DNA from: Ditylenchus dipsaci
Taxonomy: Eukaryota > Nematoda > Chromadorea > Rhabditida > Anguinidae
Length of the DNA stretch: 64,000 nt
Direction: 5' to 3'
NCBI GenBank assembly: GCA_004194705.1
Contig: SADC01000122.1
Coordinates: 124,001 to 188,000, forward strand
Shown here: positions 47,501-59,543 of the stretch, one piece after another
Layout: each line of letters starts with the position of its first letter
Numbering within the stretch: the stretch's first letter is position 1
Notes under the pieces: generated by a model
The model's database searches: none
What the model was told of the DNA's origin: nothing
The model's input: only the letters and a program-made list of their open reading frames with translations
Program-made: the position numbers and the translations under genes

Positions 47501-50500
47501 GCTCCTTCTGCTACACCTACTACTCCTACGACTCTGCTAAATTTTATTTTATATATAATTTTTTTTGAAAGAAAAGGCGCCATTGGGAATATGGGATGGG
47601 TTCTAATAAAGCAATTGAGACACTCTGTTGTTTCTTCAATTTCTTTACCGCATACTTGGTTGAGTTGAGATGCGCACACCACATACCTTAGACACAAATC
47701 ACTCGTAAGCGACTCTGGATGCATGAAAAAGCATGCATACCAGAGTTATTTATGCGGTAGGCCCCAGTATTCAAAACTATGTCCAACATCTTTGATTATT
47801 CGGGCGAAAAGGGTCTCCCCCTTTTTCCGGCCTGTGACTACGAGCCAGAGGCTCAGCCATCCAAAAATTAAACGACAATCCTCGGGATCCACCCGGCTGA
47901 TCGGCCTGATACACTGAAAGTACTTATACTTTTGCCTGCACCACAATTTCCTGGTTTGTGAGTGCTTCAACGCTCAGAGAATTAATACTCTTCGGTACTT
48001 ATAGGCTCTATAGAAGTGGCCCCTGTTTTGTCCCTTCCCCTCCCAATACAGCCTTGATCCCTATTAATATCACTTTTCTGGTTTTTATGGCAAAATTATT
48101 GCTTAAAATGAGTTTTGACCACTCCCGAAAATCTTGATGTTTGAGGGGGGGGGTATATCATAGTAGCGCCAAAAATGAGTCTTGGGACCACCCAAAAGTA
48201 CCATTTTAGACCATTTTTAAAGAGATTTAGGGCTGTATTGGGGTGGAAATGGACCAAAAAGTTGCCAATTTTGGACAAAAAGAAGATGTTGAACACTCTT
48301 TTCAATACTGGGGCCTACCGCATAAATAGACTCTGGTATGCATGCTTTTTCATGCATCCAGACTAACTTTCGAGTGATGCGCCCCCTTCGGGGGCGCAGG
48401 GGGTTTGGTTGGTTAGAGATGCGCGCACTCACTTACCTCAGACATAATTCCGAGCAAGACTCTTGATCGAAAATGCATATAAAGGCTATTTTTGCCGGAC
48501 GGTACTTTTTTCTGCACGCTAAATCTTTTTTTCTGCCCGCAAATTTGAAATGCCGCTAATTACTCTTTTTTGCCCGCTAAATACTTTTCCTGCCCGCAAA
48601 TTATTTTTTCTGCCCTGCAAATTTTTCTTCAATGGGTATAGGGCTAATTCACTGTCCCCTACTCAAATTTTTTCATTCCTTTGTGGTTTTATGTGTTTTC
48701 GAGCATTTTGTTATGGTCTGAGCCCACAAAATTTATTATTGATTGGGTATTTCAGTGAGTTATCTTTAACTATTTATAGGCTTAATTTTTCTTTTTCATT
48801 GGCTGATATTTGACTTCTGGTGATTGATTTTTCACTGTTCATGGTGGTTTTTTTTAGGTAAACTCTAAAAAAACTACTAGGTAGAGTAAAAGCAAAAATT
48901 TTAAACTCCAGTACGTAGACAAAAACGCATTCGCAGCCGAATTTTCCGAAGACTAATTATCAGTTGAGTTTCGAAACGCTGTGGATGGTATACCGTAGAG
49001 AAAACCTTTTCGTGTACCGAAAAAACTTTATTAATCGACCGCACCGTTCCGTTAGTAGACTCCTTCTTACATTACATGAGGAGTGGTTAAAAAAATATGT
49101 ACCATGGTCTTTTATTAGTGGTTTTACGCAAAGCGGAAGCGGACTGAAAAGGGAGATGAATCGTCAAGTCATTGACGAGCAACTTTACTGGAGAAACAAA
49201 CAGAGTCATGTAGAAGACAAAGTGAAGCATAACGAGAAGAGGAAGATAAATTAACGAGATGTCCAGCTGGTCGTTGAAACTTGATATTGCTGTTCAGGAG
49301 GCGGATTCATCTTGGAAGCGCTTCTTGTCTGCAGCAGCCAATTTTCCCACTTGCTCTTAACCTCGACAGTCTTCCCTGCTGCAGTTCAACGACCAGCTGG
49401 ACATCGTCCGGCAAAAATAGCCTTTATATGCATTTTCGATCAAGAGTCTTGCTCGGAATTATGTCTGAGGTAGTGCCAAGTCCCATGTTTAAAAACATGG
49501 TAAAACAGGTAAAAAGTCGAAATTTTCAAAAGCTCAAAACTCATTTTTTTATTGACCAGAACTTAAAAATAATGTCTTTTTTGAACTTCCGAGGCCATTT
49601 TAGGTCGATACAGTGTGTTTGGAAACACTTTTAAAAAAAGTTGATTTGGAGGTATAACCAAGGAGGGTCGAAAATGCAATAAGCAGCTTTGCAAAATGTT
49701 TTCTCTAACCAGAGAACATTCAGCTGTGTTTTTTTTCAAAGACTACATTGAGAGATTTTTTTGCAGATGCTTGTAAAGCACCCCGAAGTTATATTACAAA
49801 ATGTTGCTGATATGTCCAGGTCTTTTGCAAAATAGCAGAGAACGGGCTACCCGGGGTTGCCGAAAAATCATGATACGGGTATCATGGTTTTTAGTCTACT
49901 TTCAAACTGCCCTTTTTATAATTTTTTTGAGTATTCGACTTCCATGGGGTATTCTTTATGCATTTTAAAACGGGTGTTCAATAAGTTACCGGACAAGGTT
50001 TAAGATCTCTGTTAGCCATTAAAATTGTATAATTATGAATTTTCAAAATTGCAGTTTTCTTGCGCTTTTACTCTTTCGAATGCAATATCACGCTTCTCTT
50101 TGAGTTGAGAATAGGCTGGTAAACCAAAAAAAGAAGGAACGGACAGAAAAATAATCTGAGAAAAGCATTTTATCACTTTAACTGGTCAAAAGTTCAACTC
50201 ATTGTTTGGCATGTCAACAAAATTTTGGCATTACAATCAACCCTCGATTTAACGACACATCGATTTAACGACACCTTAAGTCGGTCCCCAGGGGTGTCGT
50301 TAAATCGAGGGTCTGCTGTATACAGTAGCGCAAGTCAAAAGCTACAAAACGCATTTTACAGAATAGTTTTTTTTAAATCTGAGTGTTTATATATGACCTT
50401 TAGAAAAAATATATTTCTTGAAAAAGTGACCGATTGTAGTCGACATTCCAAAAAAAGTCGTATATTTTGAATAATATTCGAACCACCCCATTTCCCAATA

Positions 50501-50839
50501 TAGCTACTCTGTTTTACCGTCAAAAAATTTCTATGAAACCTTAATTATAATTTTTTGCAATCTCTAAAAATTTTATATTCAGGGATACGGTCCAGCCACT
50601 CAAGTGCGTTGGCTGCAGGAGTCTCGTCCAGGAGCTATGTCTAGCGGCCAGCCACTGTCAGCCAGTCCCATGACCCCTATTGGTCAACACCCCCATCTGC
50701 CACAAAGGAGACCAGCAGCCCAACCTTCGGAAGGCTTGATGTATGGAGGAGGGGCAGGATGCTCAGCACAAGGGCACCTCCTTCAGCTGGTTCAGGGCCA
50801 GCACCCCAGTATGTCACCAAGAGGTTGAGGTTGGAGTAG
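41524..50839 (+). CDS. hcf-1: HCF-1 C-terminal half: second Fn3 pair and basic tail
   Basis: Exons: 41,524-42,084 (Pro/Gln/Ser-rich linker, then [20 protein letters not shown]), 45,156-45,257 ([13 protein letters not shown], then [13 protein letters not shown]), 46,107-46,293 ([36 protein letters not shown]), 46,357-46,467 ([20 protein letters not shown]) and 50,583-50,839 ([17 protein letters not shown]). This is the paired Fn3 module by which the HCF C-terminal half binds the N-terminal half, with human-like residues at nearly every core position. The last exon, read with one base restored at GGCAGGATGC, ends in [12 protein letters not shown] and stop: a basic tail like the HCF nuclear localisation signal. 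Other slips: GCTGCATC and CCCGGTTTT, each consistent with one lost G. No proteolytic HCF repeats are visible. Confidence 0.93.
43865..44112. repeat. TTAA-type MITE, AAAGGGGCATGCTCAC family
   Basis: Left TTAAAAGGGGCATGCTCAC, right GTGAGCATGCCCCTTTAA, with ATTTGTCCCGCCAATTC-type arms and AAACTTGAACTTGGTTTC-like inner parts. The right TTAA is shared with the next element. Confidence 0.8.
44105..44305. repeat. TTAA-type MITE, AAAGGACCATAGCCG family
   Basis: TTTAAAGGACCATAGCCGTC at left and GACGGCTATGGTCCTTTAA at right; near-duplicate of 32,424-32,648. Confidence 0.85.
44500..44812. repeat. CAGTCRA MITE with TA duplications
   Basis: CAGTCAAGTCCCGCTATAAC at left, GTTATAGCGGGACTTGACTG at right, TA at 44,498-44,499 and 44,813-44,814. 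Confidence 0.9.
45590..45928. repeat. TTAA-type MITE, AAAGGGGCATACCAGC family
   Basis: TTTAAAGGGGCATACCAGC at left, GCTGGTATGCCCCTTTAAA at right; inner arms with GGCGGGGACCAG. Lies between HCF-1 exons. Confidence 0.85.
46468..50582. repeat. HCF-1 last intron: repeats with coding-like patches
   Basis: Contains copies of the CCTACCGCATAAATA/GATGCGCAC family (47,674-47,790 and 48,300-48,500, inverted), a truncated TACCGTATTCTC MITE (46,688-46,870), C-run rich sequence at 47,010-47,035, and a short CAATCAACCCTCG fold-back (50,234-50,318, TA on both sides). Three GC-richer patches read as coding fragments: 47,217-47,440 (minus, [17 protein letters not shown]), 47,800-47,920, and 49,275-49,390 (minus, [14 protein letters not shown]). 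None is spliced into HCF-1. Confidence 0.55.
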
Positions 50840-51084
50840 GACCAGGAGGGGGAATACACACCTATTTCACTTGCAACCATGCTAAAACCAGCCACAAACA
50901 CATTAATTTTTGACGATATTTATTTAACGTGTATTGTTGAACAGTCAATTATGATGGCATTCTGTTCAAGTTCGATCCTACCTAAAGCCTGGTACCTTTT
51001 CTACCTAAAAATTTGTCGTCCCTTCCTTATAAAACTGAAGTAAAAAGCCCACAGGCCCAAACAAGGATCGAACTTGAGAGGTCA
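50840..51084. other. HCF-1 3' flank
   Basis: Presumed 3' UTR and downstream flank; no AATAAA obvious close to the stop. Confidence 0.35.
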
Positions 51085-52425
51085 ATACCGTAATTCCTCT
51101 AATTATGCGGTCCCCTATTTGATTCATAACAGTGTTTTGGGCATTGTGTTTTCGACCTAATTTTCGAAAACTTTTCTCAGGCAAGTTACCACTCACTTGG
51201 TAGCCAGTGAGATAAGGTACAAAATAAGTGGTGACTTGCCTGAGAAAAGTCGCCAACAATTGGTCAAAGGCACAATGCCACAAACGCGTTTTTTGAATTA
51301 GGTGGGGGGGGGGGGGGGTATAATCTAGGGTTGGGTAATTCTCCGGAGAAATACTTTCCGGGTAATTACCCGGGTAATTACCGGTAATTACCCGAAAAGC
51401 GGAGAAATACTATTTGCTGATACCTAAACCATCTGGATGGTACCTAAATCACCTGGATAGTGCCCAAACATCTGGATGTTACCCGAAACACCTGGATGGT
51501 GCCCAAATCTTCTGGATAGTACCCAAACCATCTGAATATCAACCAAAACATTTGGATGTTACCCAAATTACCTGGATGGTACCCAAATCACATGGATGGT
51601 ACCCAAACCCCTGGATAGTACCCGAACCATCTGGATATCACTCAAAACACCTGGATGATACCTAAACCAAAAAATTTCTGGCTGAGTAGGGTAGGTGGAT
51701 TGGTTAATAGTTAATTTTAATATAAAGTGAATGGTAAGTGGCGATTGTGATATTTGTCGACCATAATTGCATAAAATTTCCATGAAGAAAGCAATTATAC
51801 TTGTAAAATGAAAACATTCAAAAGATATCAGCAAAAAATCAAGAAGATATCGCAGAAAATAAAATAATGAAAAATGTATTAGCTGGGAGTCGAACCTTTG
51901 ACATTAAAAAGGAGACCAGTAGTGTAAAGGAAAAGCATGGCTCAAGCGGGAAGTGATTCCTGCATAATTAGAAAGTAAACATTGCCTCCCCGGCTCCGAC
52001 TTTGACGCAATTCTAAAGCAAAAACAGAAAATTAGAACGCTTCATACTTTTATAAAACCAACCTCCAAGTGTTTTTCCATTCTTTTCGCATCTGACTTTT
52101 AGCCAGCATTGCAGAACTTACACAAGCCGACCACTGTTAGATTCCTATTTGCATTTCTTTCTTCAACTCGATTATAGTAATTCAAACACCAGGAAAAGGG
52201 CTTGAATTTGGACATCTAGAATTTCCATCTATGATACGAATAGAGCAGCAGAAAAAAACAGTTTTCAGAAAAAAATATCGAAGTCAACTGCAATAAATAC
52301 TAAAAAATAGTATTTCTCCGATTTTTCTTCGCGGATAAATACTTAGTATTTCTCCGGGTAATTACCCGGGTAATTACCCATCACTCAACCCTAGTATAAT
52401 CAGAGGAAATACGGTATGTCTAATT
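51085..52425. repeat. nested fold-backs with TACCTGGATGG minisatellite
   Basis: Outer pair: TACCGTAATTCCTCTAATTA at 51,086 and CAGAGGAAATACGGTA near 52,400 (TACCGTATTT family), with an inner palindrome at 51,175-51,250. Inner pair: CTAGGGTTGGGTAATTCTCC at 51,328 and its loose complement ending CACTCAACCCTAG at 52,393, each with GGGTAATTACCCGGGTAATT. Within is a minisatellite of about 15 bp (ATCTGGATGGTACCC-like), 51,418-51,668. Confidence 0.75.
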
Positions 52426-54191
52426 TTGAGTGCCGCGTTGTTTTGGTGGTTTTCCGAACCGTATGCTTGTGGTCATAATTCATTTAGTTGCTTCTCTCCT
52501 CTTTTAGTGAATACTGGATATTCTCTTTCGTGTACTACTTGTTTGTCTTTGCTTTTTACTGAACTATTTGTGCTTTATATCTGATGTTATTTTTGGTTAA
52601 ATATCGAAAATTGCTATCTATTTTTGTCTGTTTAAGGCTGTTTGTCATAAGTTTTCTTGCTTCAGTTTACAAGCAAGAAACTGTTTAAACCAAACCATTT
52701 AAATGTATATAATATTTTTGACTATGTATTAATTGATGGAAATTAATATCCCACACTACTCACTACTTCTTGTTTTTTTGCACATGTTATGGAGTTTTTA
52801 AATAAAGAATCAACAAAACACAAATAAAGTTCATTGGATGAGTGGCAATATGCGACTTCACATCTGTTGAAACACAGAAATTCTGAGGTGTCACTCATCT
52901 AATTTTGCTTCAGTAAGGACATCGTTGTGAAGAGAAGCGATATTTGCGATGCGATATGTCACACGTCATCATCACTTGTTTTACACGAAAGTATACCAAA
53001 TATATTCAGGGTTGGTCGCGAACTTTCTGAACAACCTGATATTTTGACGTAAAATATCAAAAACCCTAAATATTTAGGGTCCCAAATTAAGTAAAAATCT
53101 TTAAGTAAAGTAGGATTGAGAGCCCTGTAATTAGCTAATTCTAACTTTTTGCTGTGTTTGCATATTTCAGTGATTTTTTCAAAATGGCATTCATAATGAA
53201 AAACTTTTAAACAAAGATGCCCGTAAAACTTTTCGAGACCAAACATTTGATCACCGATCAAACATTTTTTCTGCCTTTATCCATCTAACCGGTCAGCAAC
53301 AATCAATCATCCATTATTTCCACTTAACTTAACTCAGCCAAAAAACGAAGCTCAATTTTCATATGATAAATGATCTTAGCCAACAATTAACTGCTGCTGC
53401 AATAATTATGTGGCTTGTCTATAGAAGGGGCCATCCCACCAATTCCTCTTTCTTCAAAAAAAAAAACTTCCATTGCTGCAGCAGGAGCAGGGAAAGTGTG
53501 AGCAGCCTAGTGAGTGGGCAGTAGCAGCAGCTAAAAGCTTGTCTATTGATTAGAGCTGTCTCGCCCTGCTGCTAATAACTATGGAGTGGTAGTGGGCAGC
53601 AGCAGCCTGCTGAAATCTGCTGCCAAGCAAGCGAGGGAGCTTTGACATGTAGTGTGGCCAGAGGCACGAGCAGCAGCTATATACACCCCCACCACCCAGC
53701 TATATACTGACAGGCGACATCCCCCTGCAAATGCATTGGATTTTGGCCTGGCTATTGTTTTCTTCTGGAGGAGGACAAGAGGGTTTTGTTGCCGAAGAGG
53801 CGAAAACCCCTTTCTTCTTTTGCATTTACTCACTTACACTCACTACTTACCTTTTTTGGAATGGATTTTTGGTTTCCATTTTCTTTTTCCTTTGGGCTAG
53901 GACCAATTTGAGTTGAGGGTTGACTGGCTGCTTGGTGGTGGTGGTGTTGAAGCATGCATTCCATTAGAGATTTAGTGTGTTTGTTTAGTGTTTTCTTTAT
54001 TAGTGGGCAGCAGCACAAGAAGTTGGGCGCTCAAAAAAAGTTGGAGGAAATGCCACTGGCTGAACAACAAGACCAATTAATGTGCTGGAAGCAGGCGAAG
54101 TGATTCGTCTCTCCAGCTCTTCTTCCTTATTTCTCCAGTCAATTATTATTTTGGTTCTTTTTCTTGGCTAGCTGAGATTAGCTGAACCAGT
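52426..54191. other. upstream region of slo, no gene recognised
   Basis: 52,426-53,400 is AT-rich and featureless. 53,400-54,190 is less AT-rich with several GCAGCAGC/CTGCTGC clusters and few repeats, unlike the rest. It may be the slo promoter and 5' UTR; I cannot place a start site. Confidence 0.4.
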
Positions 54192-57100
54192 ATGGGTGAT
54201 CACTATTACCATCAGAGCCAAGGGCACAGCGGCCAGGGCAAGGGGTTCACGGAGGAAATGCTCCGTATGGATACTCTAACATGCACTGCAATATGTCCAG
54301 GGCGTATATGGATTTGACGGATGAAGAAAGAAAGTGTTTGGAAGAACGAAAATATTGGTGAGTTTTGTCATCGAAAATGCCTGAAAGAATGTATTTCAGC
54401 CTAAAAAACCAGAGATTTTCAAAAAAGGCGATCGAAATACAATTTTAGGGTGAGGATATAAAAAAAACTCCTACCCGAATTTCTGTTTACTTATTTATTT
54501 TATTTTTTATTTTGAAAGCTTAATTATAATTTTTTGCAGTCTCTAAAAACAGCAACAAAAAATTCGGTTTTTATTTTTTATCTGCATCACAATTTTTGCC
54601 TTGACTCCTTTTTCTGTTGTTGTTATTCGGCTTGTGTTAAGGCGCACGTTAGACCAGCATATCTTAGCATTTGAAACTGAAGTAAGACCTTGATCCACCA
54701 AGACAAAAGTTTTGGCCATGTGCTTTTGGCTAAATCTGGGATGAAAAAGTATTTTCGGGACAAAAAAGCGGCCACACCAAAAAATTAATGCTCGTCTTCG
54801 CTTTTATTTTCCTGTAAAGCAGAGCATGTCCCTACTTCTTTTTTGTAGCCTGACGTATTTTGGTCTATTCTAACTCTATTTGCAAGATAAAAAATTAACA
54901 AGGAGAACCAAAGCAAAAAAACGGTTGTGGAGATAAAGGATAAGAACCAAAAATTCGATTGGTTTAAGACAAAGAAGAACGGCATTTTTAAGCCAACAGT
55001 TAGTTGAATGAATAATATGGGAAAGTGGCTGGGAACTATAGTTTAGTTAGGAAACCAAAAAAAAATTATGGTTATTTATAAAAAGCCCAAAAATACATAA
55101 AGTATTTTAATTTGTTGCAAAAAAAACTATTGAATTTATTTATAGGTGTTTCCTGCTGTCCAGGTAATTTATTGCACAGTTCATGGTAAAATAGTTTGAA
55201 AATTTTTCTATATCATCACAAATGTATTGAAGTTTTTATGTCTCTTTGCTGGATAAATAAAAATGATTGGTTTGCATCTGGTGAGATGACGTTTGCTCTT
55301 GAAAGTGCAAAAACATCATTTTCGGCTTTTTTAAGAAAACTTACTAAAAAACAAACAGCTGAAGTTTTTTAACCTGGAAATAAATATAATCAAAAACAAC
55401 TGCATTTTACATTGGCTTAGCTTAATCAAAAGTTTCTTTATCACTTGTCCGTGCAAAAAAACATTTTTTCAACTGCTGAATTTTTTTACGATGAGAAATA
55501 GTACAAAATATTTAAAATACAGGCTTTTATCCTGGGGCCGAAGTTATTCGCTTGATTTCAACAAAACCGTAATTTTTTTCCTAACGAGGTTTGGAAAAAC
55601 TGATTTTCAGGCACCATTACGTCGAAATAACGTGGAATTTCGATGTAACGTCACCAATTTTTCAAAAATTAAATTTTTGTCGGGTTAATGATCAGGCCGA
55701 GTAGGGGTTAAAAATTGATTTTGGAATCTACAAACAAAAAAAACCTTATTTCAAAGTCGCGTGAACAAGAAAGAATTTGGCTGTTGTGAAAGACCACTTT
55801 TCCCCGCCAATTCAAATTTTTTCCTAATCGTTGGATTTACGTACGAACTTTTTGATGGGGCTTCTAAATTCAATTCTAGACCTTATTTTGTTGTAAACAC
55901 AGTCGAAAAACAGAACAGAAGTTCAATGATTAGGATTTTTTTGAATTGGCGGGGGACCATTTAGATCGCGTGAGCATGGTCCTTTTAAATAAGGCGAATT
56001 GCTTGGGTCTGACAAAATAATCTCACAGTTAAAAGGCATATCATTTGCTAACTTTCGCCGTATTCTATGGAGTTTTGCAGCATTGTGACCTTCTGTGTGT
56101 CGATGCTGTTGGTGGTAGTGTGGAGGATAATCACCCACCTGTGTTTCCAGCCCAGGGACCGCGAGATGATCACCCAAATAGACATGGAGGCTGCGGCTGG
56201 CTTTAAAAGCCCTACAGGTGCTATAATATCACCACTAGGAGCTGCCAAAACACCTGAGATGAAGGCCAAGGAGGAACAAGTGCAAATCGGCTGGATGACT
56301 GAGGCTAAGGACTGGGCAGGAGAACTTATTTCTGGGCAAAGCATGGTGTTTTTTTGAAGAGAAGTAAAAAATATTAGCAGGTTTCACTGTTGTGTTTTAT
56401 AGACAGGCCGAATATTGGTGGTGCTAGTCTTCCTGCTGTCTATTGGCTCATTGGTCATCTACTTTATTGACACTTACAAGTTGGTGATTTGTGAAAAAAG
56501 GGAAAAATGAAAAATATCTGGTGCGAATTTTGCTAAACCATAGGGAATACCAAGCACTTTTTAAAACATTGTGCAGTTTTATTTTTCATGACGGCTTAAT
56601 GTTTTTACGGCAAATTTTCGTAAAACGCTGAAAATTATATTTTATTACTTCATATTATGGTAGAAATATCGTAGAAAAAATAACAGGGTCTTTTTATGAA
56701 AAAAATATAGGTGTCGCTTTGTGGATTTAGCTAAATTTGGCCAAAAGTATTTTCAGGCGAGGCACACTGTTCGCAAAATATTTTTGTGTACGGGGAAGGA
56801 ACGACCACACCTTAGTCTATCGAAAAATGTTATAAGCCAAAATATAGCCCTGACTGAGCTTGTCACTCATCCACGAGCGGAATTTATTATGAAGTCCTCT
56901 GGATCGAGAAATTCGACATGCAGAATTAAGCTCCATTTGTATTTACGCACTCGAAAAAAACTTATTTGGTCTCGTCTTTTGATTTTTTCACTTTGAAAGT
57001 TGCAACGTTTAGCAGTGTAAGATATATAAAGGGGTAACCCGAGTTAGTCCTGGTCATGAAAAACTACAAAGGTTACAGTTTTGCAAAAAAGAAAACCTTA

Positions 57101-57673
57101 TAAATACTTTGGACTCAACTTCCTTTGACTAATAAAAAAATGTTAATTTTGCAGAGAAACTTTCCAAGTGGAAACATGCATCCCTTGGCCTGAGAGTCCC
57201 ACTCAGCAAATAGATTTGGGCTTCAACATATTCTTTCTTATCTATTTCTTTATTCGGGTAATTCGCGACTACAGATTTCAAATTGATCAAATCTGGTTTC
57301 AGTTTATTGCTGCCTCAGACAAAGTCTGGTTTTTGCTAGATAGGTACAGCTTCGTGGATTACTTCACAATACCACCCAGTTTTGTGGCTATTTACTTGGA
57401 GCGCAACTGGATTGGTTGGTTTTCACCACAAAAGTGCCCTATTTTTTTAAACACTATCAATTTTAAAGGTCTCCGTTTTCTTCGAGCCCTGCGCTTGATG
57501 ACTGTGCCTGACATTCTGCAGTACTTGAATATTCTCAAGGCGTGTTTTTTGCAAGTTTTTGCAAAATTCTGCTGTTTACAAAGTTTTTTCAGACATCTTC
57601 ATCCATTCGACTGACCCAGCTCCTGTCCATTTTCATATCCACATGTTTGGCTGGGGCGGGCGTTATTCACTTG
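54192..57673 (+). CDS. slo-1: slo/BK calcium-activated K+ channel, N-terminus to S5
   Basis: Large-conductance voltage- and Ca2+-gated potassium channel of the plasma membrane. Exons: 54,192-54,357 ([17 protein letters not shown]; slip at AAGGGGTTC; then [20 protein letters not shown]), 56,081-56,345 (S0: [38 protein letters not shown]), 56,403-56,479 (S1: [18 protein letters not shown]), 57,155-57,257 ([13 protein letters not shown]2: [14 protein letters not shown]), 57,303-57,414 ([21 protein letters not shown]3), 57,470-57,539 (S4 sensor [20 protein letters not shown]) and 57,593-57,673 ([14 protein letters not shown]5). Very close to nematode SLO-1. The start is the first ATG in frame with conserved sequence. 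The splice between exons 1 and 2 leaves the start of S0 about six residues short, so a micro-exon or slip may be missed. The intron after S4 begins with GC. Confidence 0.95.
54358..56080. other. first slo intron
   Basis: AT-rich, no exon recognised. 55,795-55,990 holds a TTAA-like fold-back similar to 33,185-33,400 and 43,865-44,112. Confidence 0.5.
55795..55990. repeat. fold-back of the TTAA/AAAGGACCAT type
   Basis: Left GACCACTTTTCCCCGCCAAT, right GGCGGGGGACCAT...GGTCCTTTTAA, with TCAATGATTAG-like arms. Lies in the first slo intron. Confidence 0.65.
57540..57592 (+). other. GC-AG intron in slo
   Basis: The exon ends CTCAAG and the intron starts GCGTG, ending TTTTTTCAG. Protein continuity (LNILK then TSSSIRL) fixes these borders. 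GC-AG introns are a known minority class; a sequencing error (GT read as GC) is the alternative. Confidence 0.7.
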
Positions 57674-57869
57674 GTTGGTTTGCTTTTCGGAAACACTTTT
57701 TTTGCAAAATTAGATTTTTCCAAATGCAAAGATAAGATGCAAAAAACAAAAAAATATTTTAATAAGGTTCCCTTTCCGACTCTAGCAGTGATTACCCGAA
57801 CATTATTTTTGGACCGAGGTATACCTCCCGTTTGTATAATTTTCTCTTTTTTATTTTAACTAGCGCTTG

Positions 57870-57886
57870 CCCGCCCTACGGGCGGG
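57870..57886 (-). other. Helitron 3' terminal hairpin
   Basis: Perfect 7-bp GC stem, loop of three, 6 bp from the terminal CTAG. In Helitrons this hairpin acts as the end-of-transfer signal. Confidence 0.85.
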
Positions 57887-59543
57887 TTTTGTTTTCTGCT
57901 GATATTTTCAAACATTTTTCGGGTTATTTTCAGCTGATATTTCTGTAGCATTATCTAATTTATTTTTCGATGATTTTAAGATCTATGAATCTGAGCAAAA
58001 TGCAATCACATATAGTCACTCTAATTACTTTATCATTATTCACACGACTGAAAAAACATTTTTTGAGATTTAAAAAAGCTTTTTTTCTCTTTTCTGCGAT
58101 TCAAAAAAGCGTCTATTTTGATTTAAGAGATTCATGAATGCGATCTTCCTGTTGTGAGATTCATAAAAAGAGAGTTTCTGTTTTTTGACCTTTTCCAATA
58201 TACATGTAAATGAAGCTATACGCATAATCCACAGTACAAAAGGTAAAGTACATGAGCTAAGAGATATGAAACATGAGACTTGACACATTAAATGAGAGTC
58301 ACAAACATGCTCTTCGACACATGAGGCACAAACATTAGCCATGGACAACAAAAAATTTGAAAATAGGTCGTGCGACCAAAACATGAGCCGTGAGCTCCAA
58401 TCAGGAATTCCTAAAAGAGCTTTTTCATTCCTTTCATAGACGCACAGTACCATAACATTTTCTAAACTTTTTCAGACGTGTGTGTTGAGATTCACAAAGA
58501 CATATTTTTCACGTGAATGATTTATAAAAGTATTTGTCTTTTGGTATTCGACTCACTAAATCAAAGTATTCGACTCACTAAATCAAAATATTCGACTCAC
58601 TAAATCGAAATTTAATCAATGAGATGTAAGTCTGAACCCTTATAAACAATGCAGGTCCACGATACAATAGACTTAACACACATGGCATGTGGCACACTCT
58701 TGAGCCACTAAATGAGAAGATCGAAACACTTGCAATAATTACTGATATATACCAAATAAGATCACATCTTGAGTATTGATTCAACTCAAGTGACTTGACT
58801 ACTTCTGCATTTAATTTGAGACTCAATGAATCCCAGTCCAAGCATCTCAGATATTAAAAAACATGTGAGCCGACCGTAAAATTTATACATTCGTCATTCA
58901 ATCCTTTCCTACGAACTTCGGATCTTCACATTTATTAGATGTGAAATATACTCGAAATCAAATGCTTCTCAGAATGTACTGTAAGTCCATCATCAAGTCA
59001 TATTATCCGATACGTTTCAAAATTGACTAATTAGAAAACATGACTCGAAAAAAAATTCACCGACCAATCACAGATAAAAGTTTCATTTGAGCTTTATGCA
59101 TAGCTCACGATTGAAGAAAAGAATTAGCGAGTGTATTAATAGATTGAATAGAAATAATGGAATGAATTTAAGACTTTACCATGAACAGACTACTATAGTA
59201 ATTTTATTCACCAATTAGAAGTTTTCTCTATCTTACAGCTGATATCAAAGTGAGATCGGTTATGCGAGAACTGAAATATTCTGGGTTGGTCAATGTCAGC
59301 CACTTTTGATGTTAAGTAAGAATGCTATCGTGAATCGAAATGTCGAATTTAAATTAAAGTTAAAAAAATCTCCTTTTTCAAAAAAGGGCCAAGGGCGAAC
59401 CTTGATTAAAGTTAGCAAAGAAGATGGTGCCGCTTTACGCGCCTCAAAGTAACTTGACATCAATCCCACTATTGTTCACAAAGATGCTTTTCATTAACAA
59501 AGAATAACACAACAAAGATTTCAACAGATACAGAGAGAATAAA

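Noticed and set aside
51414..51665. 83-codon ORF with repeated HLD/WMVPK residues
   Set aside because: It is the translation of a roughly 15-bp minisatellite inside a fold-back; no conserved domain or splice context.
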